Shown piece after piece: positions 17,108 through 25,397 of a stretch of DNA of 64,000 bases. The first letter of the stretch is position 1, and the number at the start of each line of letters is the position of its first letter. Source of the DNA: a candidate division Zixibacteria bacterium HGW-Zixibacteria-1 (GTDB lineage: Bacteria; Zixibacteria; MSB-5A5; GN15; PGXB01); assembly GCA_002838945.1 (NCBI GenBank), contig PGXB01000005.1:1-64000 (forward strand), read 5' to 3'. The translations under genes were made by a program, and so were the position numbers. Under the pieces are notes generated by a model. It was given only the letters and a program-made list of their open reading frames with translations, had not been told where the DNA came from and ran no database searches.

Positions 17108-17473
17108 ATGACCGACTTGAAACAAATACTGGTGGCCTGCGGGCTGGATGAGAAAAAATACAGCCGGCTTTTTAAGGCATTCGGCGATCCGACCCGCCAG
17201 AAAATCATGGTTTTTCTCTCCACCGGCGAGAAAACGGTCAACGAAATCGCCAAGGCGGTCGGCGTATCGCAGCCGACCACCAGCCGCCATCTGGCCATTA
17301 TGCGTGACGCCGGGATTGTGGTCGACCGCCGCGACGGGCAGCGAATTTACCACCGGCTCGAGAAAGTTTTTATCAAGAACTGCTGTGTCGGTTTCTGCGA
17401 CTGCCTAGAAGTCAAGGTGGTAAAACTGGACGAGAAAAAGCCGGAAAAGAAGCCCCAAAAGGGAAAAAAGTAA
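17108..17473 (+). CDS. ArsR-family winged-helix transcriptional regulator
   Basis: 121-residue dimeric repressor-type protein. Residues about 18-90 form the ArsR winged helix (LFKAFGDPTRQKIMVFL, then TVNEIAKAVGVSQPTTSRHLAIMRDAG shows the recognition helix; DGQRIYHRL is the wing). A C-terminal cluster C-C-x-x-x-C-x-C (NCCVGFCDCLEV) after the wing could bind a thiophilic metal or metalloid; this is inference from Cys spacing. The tail is Lys-rich. AT-rich dyads flank the gene: TATAA/TTATA arms at 17061-17080 upstream and a 9-bp inverted repeat at 17499-17520 downstream, both plausible operators. No resistance pump follows; only a 24-codon Cys-containing reading frame is found at 17618. Confidence 0.88.
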   Translation: MTDLKQILVACGLDEKKYSRLFKAFGDPTRQKIMVFLSTGEKTVNEIAKAVGVSQPTTSRHLAIMRDAGIVVDRRDGQRIYHRLEKVFIKNCCVGFCDCLEVKVVKLDEKKPEKKPQKGKK

Positions 17474-17498
17474 AATAATAATATTTTTATTGAAACAT

Positions 17499-17520
17499 AT
17501 ATATGCATATCTGCATATAT
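17499..17520. promoter_or_regulatory. Inverted repeat, candidate ArsR operator
   Basis: Perfect 9-bp arms ATATATGCA/TGCATATAT separated by TATC, 26 bp after the arsR stop and upstream of the small reading frame at 17618. The length and symmetry suit a dimeric winged-helix regulator. Confidence 0.45.
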
Positions 17521-17617
17521 GTATATAGTAATTATAAAAAGATAAACCGACCGGGGCGGTGTGTGGCCGCTACGGCCGGAATAAAACAGTACCTTAATTT
17601 CAAGAGCGGAGGAAAAA

Positions 17618-17692
17618 ATGAATCGCTTCATGATTCCCAGAGCGGCCCATTGTTGCGAGGGCGCCAGTAGCCGGTCCCGGGTACGACATTAA
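17618..17692 (+). CDS. Possible 24-residue Cys-containing peptide
   Basis: Short frame starting MNRFMIPRAAHCCEG and ending RSRVRH, with a good ribosome site (GGAGG, 5 nt before the ATG). It contains an adjacent Cys pair. It lies downstream of the arsR-like gene and its inverted repeat. It may be a real metal-responsive small protein, a leader peptide or chance; only the ribosome site and context support it. Confidence 0.3.
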   Translation: MNRFMIPRAAHCCEGASSRSRVRH

Positions 17693-17824
17693 ACTGCCCC
17701 GAAACAGACGCCGGCCGGCGGATTGATAAAAATTGAATATTCTATGAATACCCGCCCTGCATTTAGGCGGGGTCGATTATTATCGCTCGCATATGAATAG
17801 GAAATATCCCAAAAACAAATAAAA

Positions 17825-17854
17825 GGTCGGGATCCTTGAAAAGGAATCCCGACC
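17825..17854. terminator. Terminator downstream of the YbaK-like gene
   Basis: Long stem: GGTCGGGAT pairs with ATCCCGACC, extended by CCTT/AAGG around a small loop. A T-rich tract follows on the minus strand. It lies 64 bp after the stop of the YbaK-like gene. Confidence 0.75.
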
Positions 17855-17917
17855 CTTTATAGATGGGGAAAAACCTTACCGAAGCCAGAAGGACGCCAAA
17901 GCTGCAAATTTTTCGGA

Positions 17918-18382
17918 CTAGTAATAAGAAAAACGTAAAATTTTGGGCCGTACCAACCTTTCATAGTCGTCGAATGCCATTTTGACTATTTCAGTATGCG
18001 TGCAGGCATTGAAAGCGATTTCATCCTGATCGGCAAGTTTCTCCGAGACATAGACATCGAGACCATATAGATTTCCAAATGGCGGCATGGCTCCCAGATC
18101 GCAATCCGGAAACATATCACGAAACTCCTGCTCATGCGCCAGTTCGATATTGTCCGAACCAATGACTTCCTTCAGCAAGGCAAAATTGACCCGGGCCGAG
18201 GCCGGCAGCACCACCATGGCCAGCTTTCCCTCAATCCAGACCATCACCGTCTTGGCCAGCTCTCTCCCTGAAACATGGGCCGAGGCCGCCACGCCCTGGG
18301 CGGTATAAGCGGGAGAGTGGCTGATAGTCACATATTTTATGTTATGACTATCAAGGTATTCTTTAAGTTTTGTCAACGGCAT
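17918..18382 (-). CDS. YbaK/ProX-type aminoacyl-tRNA deacylase
   Basis: 154-residue single-domain protein of the YbaK/EbsC family, which hydrolyses mischarged tRNA in trans (Cys-, Ala- or Ser-tRNA depending on subtype). Family marks: the conserved Lys44 in ELAKTVM, the VVLPASARVN strand and the GAMPPFGNLYGL loop (97-108). Length matches free-standing family members. The exact substrate cannot be assigned. It is monocistronic, with a terminator at 17825-17854. Confidence 0.88.
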   Translation of the reverse strand: MPLTKLKEYLDSHNIKYVTISHSPAYTAQGVAASAHVSGRELAKTVMVWIEGKLAMVVLPASARVNFALLKEVIGSDNIELAHEQEFRDMFPDCDLGAMPPFGNLYGLDVYVSEKLADQDEIAFNACTHTEIVKMAFDDYERLVRPKILRFSYY

Positions 18383-18527
18383 GACATACCTCTCATGATA
18401 TAAATATGTTTATTTATACTCAGCCTTCTAGATTTCTGTCATGGCGCTGTAGAGATATCGCAACTGAGACTTATTGAAAAAATCTCTTCTCTAATTTTGA
18501 TACGAATTTGAAAGAAAAAATTGCGCT

Positions 18528-19043
18528 TTATTTTTGCAGTAACCCAAGAATTTGATCTAAGAGATTATCCCGGTTTTCAATCGTTAAATCATATACCTCA
18601 ACATCTGCCCGCCTTTTGACCGACTCAATAAGCCCGCCCCCTTTCAAAGCCACGACGGCCAGGATCGCCTTACCGGAATTCATGACACTGTTTATCCTGT
18701 TTATAAAAACCTGCGAGAAGCATTCCATCTTCCCTATTTCATCAATGATTATCAGATCACAATTGGGTTTGTCAAACTCAAGTCCGGCCAGAAACTCATC
18801 GAATCGCTCAATATCGACCCCATATTTGCCGACCCGAAAGCGACTTTTAATATCGATATGAGCAAGCTGCTGCCTTCGTCCATCCAGGCCGACCAGTTCA
18901 AATCCTTTCCTGATACCGGCTTCTCTTATTTCGACGGTATAGAACCCGGCCGGATTTCGGTCCTTTACACATTCCGCCAATTTCCGCATGAGTGTTGTCT
19001 TGCCGGCGCCCGGCTTTCCCGTGATAAGAATTTTATGCTTCAT
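18528..19043 (-). CDS. THEP1-type nucleoside-triphosphatase
   Basis: About 171-residue P-loop NTPase of the NTPase_1/THEP1 family. Walker A GKPGAGKTTL sits at the N-terminus, the characteristic GFYTVEIREAGIRKGFELVGLDG segment follows, and the Walker B region is CDLIIIDEIGKMECFS. These proteins hydrolyse ATP and GTP slowly; their cell role is unclear. The start at ATG 19043 has AAGG 5 nt upstream; a GTG two codons earlier is possible. No partner gene is obvious; the YbaK-like gene downstream is 145 bp away. Confidence 0.88.
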   Translation of the reverse strand: MKHKILITGKPGAGKTTLMRKLAECVKDRNPAGFYTVEIREAGIRKGFELVGLDGRRQQLAHIDIKSRFRVGKYGVDIERFDEFLAGLEFDKPNCDLIIIDEIGKMECFSQVFINRINSVMNSGKAILAVVALKGGGLIESVKRRADVEVYDLTIENRDNLLDQILGLLQK

Positions 19044-19137
19044 AAGCACCTTACTAACAATGCCTGAGTTTTCATTATATATAACCAGACGAAATTTATC
19101 ACAACAGGCAAGTCAATATTTGCGGTATTTTTCTAAG

Positions 19138-19245
19138 AAAATCTTACCCGGCGTGCGTATAAGATGAAAGCGGCAATCTTGCCGCGTTGCTCCACTTTTG
19201 GTATGTAACAAGGGAGCAGTCACCAAAATCCGCAACGGAAGTTTT
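19138..19245 (+). ncRNA. Candidate structured 5' leader (pseudoknot-like)
   Basis: Read as RNA on the plus strand this segment contains many perfect pairings. They are ATCTT/AAGAT (19141-19145 with 19161-19165), GCGGCAA/TTGCCGC (19170-19185), CGTTGC/GCAACG (19185-19190 with 19232-19237) and TTTTGGT/ACCAAAA (19196-19202 with 19222-19228). TGCTCC (19188-19193) also pairs with GGAGCA (19213-19218) and crosses the previous helix, giving a pseudoknot-like topology. A short TCCG/CGGA hairpin with T5 ends it. I cannot match it to a named riboswitch. Confidence 0.4.
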
Positions 19246-19265
19246 TGTAAATCATGGAGGATTCT

Positions 19266-19304
19266 ATGGAAAGAAACCATTCCTTTATTTGGAAAATACG
19301 GTGA
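19266..19304 (+). CDS. Possible 12-codon leader peptide
   Basis: Short frame MERNHSFIWKIR with a strong GGAGG ribosome site 5 nt upstream, between the structured leader and the TPR gene. It may be a leader peptide; evidence is only the ribosome site and position. Confidence 0.25.
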   Translation: MERNHSFIWKIR

Positions 19305-19344
19305 GTCCATTTTAATATGATTATCACATGAGAGGAGTTATCCC

Positions 19345-20811
19345 ATGAACAAAATGCACTTGGCGGTCCAATCGCTGTCACTGGCAATACTTATTCTTCT
19401 TACAGCGGGAATCGGAATATCCGCTCAGGAAGGTAAGATACCGATAACCACATCATCCGAAACGGCCCGGGAATATTTCCTCAAAGGTCAGGACCTGGCG
19501 GACAAACTGCGAGGCAATGAATCGAGGGAATATTTCGAGAAGGCGGTAGCCGAGGATCCCAATTTTGCCATGGCCTATTTGAATCTTGCTTTTGTGCAGC
19601 CCACGGCGGTCGGCTATTTCAAGATGTTCGATAAGGCCCGTGCCCTGGCGGATAAAGTCTCCGAAGGTGAGCGGCTTCAAATTCTGGCAACCGAGGCCGG
19701 TAACGGGGGGCAATCCGAAAAGCAGATGGAATATGTCCAGCAGCTGGTCAAGGCTTATCCCAATGATGAACGTGCTTACAACCTTCTCGGGACCACTTAT
19801 TTCGGCCGTCAGGAGTATGCCAAGGCCATCGAGGCCTATACTCAGGCGACCAAAATAAATCCGGAATTTTCCCCGCCGTACAATCAACTCGGATATGCTC
19901 ATCGCTTTCTTGAAAACTATGAACTGGCCGAAAAGGCTTTCAAGAAATATCTCGAGCTGATCCCGGATGATCCCAATCCTTATGATTCATATGCCGAACT
20001 TCTCTTAAAAATGGGGCGGCATGAGGAATCAATCGATTATTATAATAAAGCGCTGGCGATTAATCCTCAATTCGTGAATTCATATATAGGCATTGCAACC
20101 GATTATAACTGCATGGGCAAGCACAACGAAGCCCGGGCGCAATTGAATAAGATGCTTGAAAGTGCCCGAGACAATGGCGAGCGCCGAGCCGCTCTTTTCG
20201 GCATGGTTGTATCTTATGTCGATGAGGGCCTGATAGACAAGGCGCTCGAGGTAATGCAGCGGCAATATGCTCTCGCGGAAAAAGACAACGATTTCCCGGC
20301 GATGGCCGGAGATCACATCACTATCGGCAACATTCTTCTCGAGCAGGGTCTTTATGACAAGGCCCGGGAGCACTTCGATAAGGCCATGTTGCTGATTAAA
20401 GAATCGAATTTGTCCGATGCCGTAAAGGAAAATACCGCCCGGATTTATCTTTACAGCACGGGCCATGTCGATGCCATGAGCGGCGATCTGGCGGCGGCAA
20501 AGAAAAAGGCGGCCGAATTTCTTGCTCAAGCGGAGAAAGTCAAAAATGTCGGGCAGATCCGCCTGGCGCATGAACTGGCCGGAATTATCGCGCTTCAGGA
20601 AAAAGCTTATGATGTCGCAGTCGAGGAACTCAAACAGGCCAGTCCACAAAATCCATACAACTGCTACCGCATGATGACTGCTCTTGAAGGTAAGGGCGAG
20701 ACGGAAAAGGCCAGGGAGATGTGCAATAAAGCCTGCCACTTCAATTCCCTTAACGATCTGAATTATGCCTTTATAAAAAGAAAAGCTGAAGAAAGACTGG
20801 CTTCAATGTAG
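19345..20811 (+). CDS. Secreted TPR-repeat protein
   Basis: 488-residue exported protein. A signal peptide (about 1-27, ending ISAQE) is followed by roughly ten tetratricopeptide repeats, clearest in AYNLLGTTYFGRQEYAKAIE, YNQLGYAHRFLENYELAEKA and YDSYAELLLKMGRHEESIDY. Such helical solenoids serve as protein-protein scaffolds; no catalytic domain is present. A GAGAGGAG ribosome site lies 7 nt before the ATG. The next gene, 240 bp away, is a full-length paralogue in the same order of repeats, indicating tandem duplication. A terminator follows at 20818. A possible structured leader lies upstream. Confidence 0.88.
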   Translation: MNKMHLAVQSLSLAILILLTAGIGISAQEGKIPITTSSETAREYFLKGQDLADKLRGNESREYFEKAVAEDPNFAMAYLNLAFVQPTAVGYFKMFDKARALADKVSEGERLQILATEAGNGGQSEKQMEYVQQLVKAYPNDERAYNLLGTTYFGRQEYAKAIEAYTQATKINPEFSPPYNQLGYAHRFLENYELAEKAFKKYLELIPDDPNPYDSYAELLLKMGRHEESIDYYNKALAINPQFVNSYIGIATDYNCMGKHNEARAQLNKMLESARDNGERRAALFGMVVSYVDEGLIDKALEVMQRQYALAEKDNDFPAMAGDHITIGNILLEQGLYDKAREHFDKAMLLIKESNLSDAVKENTARIYLYSTGHVDAMSGDLAAAKKKAAEFLAQAEKVKNVGQIRLAHELAGIIALQEKAYDVAVEELKQASPQNPYNCYRMMTALEGKGETEKAREMCNKACHFNSLNDLNYAFIKRKAEERLASM

Positions 20812-20817
20812 GCCAAC

Positions 20818-20847
20818 AAAGGCCCCACTCTCCGGCGGGGCCTTTTT
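20818..20847 (+). terminator. Rho-independent terminator
   Basis: AAAGGCCCC stem with GGGGCCTTTTT, starting 7 bp after the stop of the first TPR gene. Confidence 0.9.
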
Positions 20848-20965
20848 AGTAATAGGCCGTGATCGCTACTGGCTGTCATGGTCTGCGTCCGGTTCGAAAG
20901 CCTCGAAAGTACCTCCCGTCGGCGCTATCTTGCCGTACTAATCGACATTATCCGAAATATTTTAA

Positions 20966-20993
20966 TTGACTTACTCGACATCTCGTATAAAAT
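20966..20993 (+). promoter_or_regulatory. Promoter candidate for the second TPR gene
   Basis: TTGACT (20966-20971), 16-bp spacer, TAAAAT (20988-20993), about 60 bp before the ATG at 21051. Confidence 0.5.
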
Positions 20994-21050
20994 ACAATGT
21001 GGAATATAAGTCAAAAGTCCGTATAATAGACTGAGCACAGGAGGAATAAA

Positions 21051-22523
21051 ATGAATATTAATAGACGCTCCCTATCCATATGTTCAGTGATCTTGTCCGC
21101 CGTAACGCTCGCGTTTCTTATCGGCTGTTCGGGTGATAAGGGGAAGATGCCGATAACGGCCTCTTCAAAAGAGGCCCTGGACCTGTTTATCCAGGGGCGG
21201 GATTTATCGGAGAGATTGCGAATCAACGACGCCCGGGCTCTCCTGGATTCTGCCACCAGCCTGGACCCGGGATTTGCCATGGCCTATCTCTATAAGGCAT
21301 TAATCGCATCGTCCCCGAAAGATTTCTTCGAAAATCTCGACAAGGCCCGCACCCTGGCGGATAATGTTTCAGAAGGGGAACGCCTTATTATACTTGGTGT
21401 CGAAGCGGGTACCCATGCGAGACCGTTGGAAGGTCGGGAGCTTTATAAAAAACTGGTCGAACTTTACCCCCGTGATGAACGGGCGCACTTCTTCCTGGCC
21501 AGCAATTATTTCGAGCAGCAGGAAAATACCCTGGTTGTCGAGGAATCGAAAATATGCAGCGATATTAATCCTAATTTCTCCCCGTCGTACAACCTGGCCG
21601 GCTATGCCTATCGTTATTTGGGCGATTATAAAAGCGCCGAGGAAGCATTTAAGAAATACATAAAACTCATCCCGGATGATCCCAATCCCTATGATTCGTA
21701 TGCCGATTTATTGATGAAAATGGGCAAGTACGGCGAGTCCATTGAATCATATTATAAGGCGCTGCAGATAGACGAAACATTCGCCGCATCCCATATCGGC
21801 ATTGCCTCGAATCTCAATTATCTGAACAAGCACCAGGACGCCAGGGATCAGCTCCAGGAGCTCTACGACATGGCGGCCAATGACGGCCAGCGCCAGGATG
21901 CACTGCTGGCCATCGCCGTATCCTATATGGATGAAGGTCTGCCTGAAAAGGCGTTGGAGACGATCGACAAACGATATGTTTTTGCGGAAAGAAATGGTGA
22001 CTATGCCGCGATGGCGGGAGATCTGGCACAAAAGGGATATATTTATATTGAGATGGGCAAATATAAAGAGGCTCAGGCAGAATTCGACAGTTCTCTGAAG
22101 ATAGTCGAGAATTCAGATCTATCCGAGGAAATAAAGGATAATGCCAGACGGACCGCGTTCTACTCCAGGACGCGCGTTGCTCTTTCAAAAAATGATCTTG
22201 AAGCGGCCAGGGAAAATATGATCGAGTTCAGAAAGCAGGCCGATGAGATAAACAACCCGGCCCAGATAAGACTTGCCCACCAGCTGGCCGGTTTGATCGC
22301 TCTTGAGGAAGAGAATTATGATATGGCTATTGCCGAATTCAGGCAAACCAGCCAGCAAAACCCGATGAATCTTTATTTTATGGCTCTTGCCTATCTCGGG
22401 AAAAATGACCGGGATAAAGCAAAAGAATGGCTCGTAAAGACGGTTGAGTATAATTCCACCAGCAACATGGGCTATGCTTTTGTCCGCCTGAAAGCGAAAA
22501 AACTCCTCGCAGATATAAAATAG
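21051..22523 (+). CDS. TPR-repeat lipoprotein, paralogue of the preceding gene
   Basis: 490 residues; a lipobox LIGC puts the mature N-terminal Cys at about residue 25, so this copy is a lipoprotein whereas its neighbour has an ordinary signal peptide. The TPR order matches the first copy, with nearly identical stretches such as YIKLIPDDPNPYDSYADLL and the opening MPITASSKEALDLF. It probably acts as an envelope-anchored scaffold. An AGGAGG ribosome site precedes the ATG. A strong terminator shared with the convergent OmpA-like gene follows at 22535-22563. Confidence 0.9.
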   Translation: MNINRRSLSICSVILSAVTLAFLIGCSGDKGKMPITASSKEALDLFIQGRDLSERLRINDARALLDSATSLDPGFAMAYLYKALIASSPKDFFENLDKARTLADNVSEGERLIILGVEAGTHARPLEGRELYKKLVELYPRDERAHFFLASNYFEQQENTLVVEESKICSDINPNFSPSYNLAGYAYRYLGDYKSAEEAFKKYIKLIPDDPNPYDSYADLLMKMGKYGESIESYYKALQIDETFAASHIGIASNLNYLNKHQDARDQLQELYDMAANDGQRQDALLAIAVSYMDEGLPEKALETIDKRYVFAERNGDYAAMAGDLAQKGYIYIEMGKYKEAQAEFDSSLKIVENSDLSEEIKDNARRTAFYSRTRVALSKNDLEAARENMIEFRKQADEINNPAQIRLAHQLAGLIALEEENYDMAIAEFRQTSQQNPMNLYFMALAYLGKNDRDKAKEWLVKTVEYNSTSNMGYAFVRLKAKKLLADIK

Positions 22524-22534
22524 AAGCTAAAAAA

Positions 22535-22563
22535 AAGCCCGCCAAAACCGGCGGGCTTTTTTT
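22535..22563. terminator. Bidirectional terminator
   Basis: AAGCCCGCC/GGCGGGCTT stem with an A-run on one side and a T-run on the other; it serves the converging TPR and OmpA-like genes. Confidence 0.9.
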
Positions 22564-22575
22564 GCAATAATTTAA

Positions 22576-23241
22576 TTATCCGACTTTGTTCTGAGCAACT
22601 TTCTTAAGTTTATCATTGGCGTAAATGGCAATTTCCACGCGCCGGTTAAGCTGTCTTCCCTGGGCGGTATCATTCGAAGATACCGGCTGATCTTCGCCAT
22701 AGCCCATCACATGTAACCGCGTCGCCATAACCTGATTGCCCGTCAATTGATTGGCCACAGACTGGGAGCGTCTGATCGATAAATCCATATTGTGGTCGGC
22801 CGTACCAGTGGAATCGGTATGTCCCTCGACCAGGATTTCGGTATCTTCATATTTATTAAGAATTGCGGCAAGTTTGGTGAGATTCTGTTTGGAAACATCG
22901 CGAAGATCGGATTTGTTGACATCGAACAGAATACCGGATTCAAAGGTAATCTTGATACCTTCGCCGACGCGCGTGATAGTGGCCCCTTCCAGGTCGCGCT
23001 CGATCTCTTCGGCCTGTTTATCCATATAGTTGCCGATATAGGCACCGGCAGCGCCGCCGATAGCTGCTCCCAGAATGGCGCCGACCGCGGTATTGCCCGC
23101 CTTATCGCCGATCACACCGCCGATAACCGCTCCGGCGGTAGCCCCGATTATAGCGCCCTTATCACGTTTTTTCATCGAGGCACAGCCGACCAAACCGATG
23201 ATCAGGACACTAATCAGAAGCATCGTCAGAATTTTTTTCAT
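22576..23241 (-). CDS. OmpA-family lipoprotein with glycine-zipper domain
   Basis: 221-residue outer-membrane lipoprotein. Lipobox LVGC gives Cys20. Residues about 28-72 are two glycine-zipper segments (GAIIGATAGAVIGGVIGDKAG and a second similar run). Residues about 95-215 are an OmpA C-terminal peptidoglycan-binding domain (LVEGHTDSTG, LSIRRSQSVANQL, NRRVEIAI). The architecture matches YiaD-type proteins that tether the outer membrane to murein. A strong AAGGAGG ribosome site precedes the ATG. Confidence 0.92.
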   Translation of the reverse strand: MKKILTMLLISVLIIGLVGCASMKKRDKGAIIGATAGAVIGGVIGDKAGNTAVGAILGAAIGGAAGAYIGNYMDKQAEEIERDLEGATITRVGEGIKITFESGILFDVNKSDLRDVSKQNLTKLAAILNKYEDTEILVEGHTDSTGTADHNMDLSIRRSQSVANQLTGNQVMATRLHVMGYGEDQPVSSNDTAQGRQLNRRVEIAIYANDKLKKVAQNKVG

Positions 23242-23334
23242 GAAACCCTCCTTGTGAATTCTTTGCTGTATTTATCGACACATTTACGAAATAAAAAGCC
23301 AATTTATCAATATAAAAAATAAAAACTTCAGAGG

Positions 23335-24900
23335 TTACTCAATCGGCTTCCGGATAACATCAAGAAGTGTCCCGTCGCGCCACTCAACCAGATGAACGAC
23401 TTCATCGGTGGTCGCAATCGGGGGCGGTATTTCGCCGAACTCACGGGCTTTTTCCATTGATTTCTGATGCAGTTCCTCGATACTTATCAGGTTGACTCCG
23501 AATCTTTCGGCCCGGTCAATTATAGTTTCCCGGCAGCGGCTGCGGCTTCTGGGATTGACAACGGCATCTTCCTCGGTGACAATTACATCGACAACCTCAC
23601 CCGGGGTCGTTTTGGTATATACCTTATCCACCACTTTCGGGAAGCCCTTGCCGTTCTTACCGGCGGCCAGCGGCATAAAGATGATGGTCAACTCGGCTCC
23701 GGCCGCGACATCCTGTCCGCCTCCGATTCCGCCGATTATGCGCCCGCCGGCACAAACAGTGTTCAGATTGAAATCCAGATCAACTTCAAGGGTGGAGAGA
23801 ACCGCCAGATCCAGCAAATTGACGGCACATTCCTTGCTCGCCACCGAAGCATAATAGTTGACGTCGATTTCATGGTGACGCGGATGGTTGAGAAGCGATT
23901 CGAACATATGCGGGCTGGGCTGGAACAACTGACCGTGCATAAGCTGATAAAGGGTGCCGTCATCAAGCATATCGACATGCATCATGGTGCAGCCGCCGAT
24001 GGCGAAATTAGCCCGGATTTTATCTTCCAGCAGCATCTTCCGAATATTTTCCAGAATGAGCAAACCGGCCCCACTGCCGACCTGAAAACTGAAGTCATTT
24101 CTGACGACACCGGAAGCCTTGATAACTCTGGTAACATTATCGGCGACCATGGCATTAAAGGGATGGCTTCTGGCTTTATCCATATCGATAGTTCCGGAGC
24201 CTATACCGGAATTCAACCCGGGACATGCCACCGGAACGACAAAATCGACCCGGCCCATCGTAATCGGCGCCGGCATGACGACCGTCTCGCTGACCGTTCC
24301 GGTCAAGACACAGACATATTCGGCATATTCGACATCGGCGGCGGCCAAGCCGAGCGGGCCACAAAGCTGCTCCGGCTTGCCCATGAGCCCGTTGGCGTTG
24401 CCATAGACATCGGCAATGGGAACCGGGACAAAAGCAACCTTGATGATCACTTCACCGGTTTGCAGCTTTCTGACTCTGTTGCCATGCGAAAAACCGACCG
24501 AAACCCACGGCAGCAAATTACCGGCTACGACACATTCACCGAGCTTGCGATAAGGATTGCCGTACAAACCGGTGATAATGCCGTCATGAATGGCCTCGAT
24601 CAGCCACGGATCGACATTGTCAAAAAAAGCATTACCGTAAAGCTTGATATTCTTTTTGCCGGTCTCACGTAATTTATCCACGACCAGTTTCAGACCCATA
24701 TCGCCGGTGCGATAATAATGCGGATATGAAATAGTATCGCCGGCGGCGATGACTTCCATCACCTCGTCAAGAGTCGAAACTTTATTCCGGCGATGCGGGA
24801 TTTTTCGCGCATGCATCTGGCCGGTAAAGCGGCCGGCGTAGTTATTATTATTGAAAGCAGAACCAAAAGGCTCGTATTTTATACCATTATAAATCATCAC
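23335..24900 (-). CDS. Citrate lyase alpha subunit-like CoA transferase
   Basis: 521 residues, full length for the CitF family, which transfers the acyl-carrier/CoA moiety to citrate. Conserved stretches include AIHDGIITGLYGNPYRKLGE, ISYPHYYRTGD, VPIADVYGNANG, GRVDFVVPVACPGLNSGIGSG and AGGRIIGGIGGGQDVAAGAE, typical of this CoA-transferase superfamily branch. No citD, citE, citC or citX gene is adjacent, so it is an orphan and may act as a stand-alone CoA transferase for another carboxylic acid. A strong promoter lies at 24931-24958. A long antisense frame on the plus strand is a shadow. Confidence 0.85.
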   Translation of the reverse strand: MMIYNGIKYEPFGSAFNNNNYAGRFTGQMHARKIPHRRNKVSTLDEVMEVIAAGDTISYPHYYRTGDMGLKLVVDKLRETGKKNIKLYGNAFFDNVDPWLIEAIHDGIITGLYGNPYRKLGECVVAGNLLPWVSVGFSHGNRVRKLQTGEVIIKVAFVPVPIADVYGNANGLMGKPEQLCGPLGLAAADVEYAEYVCVLTGTVSETVVMPAPITMGRVDFVVPVACPGLNSGIGSGTIDMDKARSHPFNAMVADNVTRVIKASGVVRNDFSFQVGSGAGLLILENIRKMLLEDKIRANFAIGGCTMMHVDMLDDGTLYQLMHGQLFQPSPHMFESLLNHPRHHEIDVNYYASVASKECAVNLLDLAVLSTLEVDLDFNLNTVCAGGRIIGGIGGGQDVAAGAELTIIFMPLAAGKNGKGFPKVVDKVYTKTTPGEVVDVIVTEEDAVVNPRSRSRCRETIIDRAERFGVNLISIEELHQKSMEKAREFGEIPPPIATTDEVVHLVEWRDGTLLDVIRKPIE

Positions 24901-24930
24901 ACACTCCCACTTTCCAGGTACGTAAACGGG

Positions 24931-24958
24931 ATTATATCATATAAATAAAAAATGTCAA
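24931..24958 (-). promoter_or_regulatory. Strong sigma70 promoter of the CitF-like gene
   Basis: TTGACA (24958-24953), 16-bp spacer, TATAAT (24936-24931) on the minus strand, about 30 bp before the start codon. Confidence 0.75.
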
Positions 24959-25053
24959 GCCATGCGAAAAAACGCACAAGACCTGTTAAATTTGTTAATA
25001 TTTTATTATTATACATAATCACGAGATTTAATAAACAGATGCATGGAGTAATT

Positions 25054-25290
25054 ATGGCTGAGATCAGAATGACCGGTGAACTGCGAACCGATTACGACTG
25101 CGAAACCAAGGGCCTTCCGGCCGATCGCTGGGGCGAGGCGGTATTCAATATCGGCGATGAGGAAATCGTTATGGAAATCAGTGTCGAGGATAAAGTCATT
25201 GTCGCGATTTCCGCCGGGGATGATGCTGTCTGGAAAGGAACGCTTGACGGATTAAAGATGCTGTTGCGGGGTGAAATTAAGGCCAGATAG
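25054..25290 (+). CDS. Small acidic hypothetical protein
   Basis: 78 residues, beginning MAEIRMTGELRTDYDC and ending LLRGEIKAR. Unrecognised, with no signal peptide; predicted mostly beta strand, with a Gly/Asp-rich centre. I chose the ATG at 25054 because GGAG lies 5 nt upstream. It is divergent from the CitF-like gene, about 100 bp from its promoter. Confidence 0.6.
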   Translation: MAEIRMTGELRTDYDCETKGLPADRWGEAVFNIGDEEIVMEISVEDKVIVAISAGDDAVWKGTLDGLKMLLRGEIKAR

Positions 25291-25397
25291 TATTCATGAC
25301 CCTGAAAGACCATATATCGTTGATTTTTCCAGAGGTAATTATTAGATTGGGTCATTAGGCCAAATATCAATCAATACTTTTTATACCGGAGGGTAAA

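Noticed and set aside
23467-24672. 401-codon open frame on the plus strand
   Set aside because: Exactly antisense to the well-conserved CitF-like gene; no ribosome site and no protein-like composition. A shadow frame.
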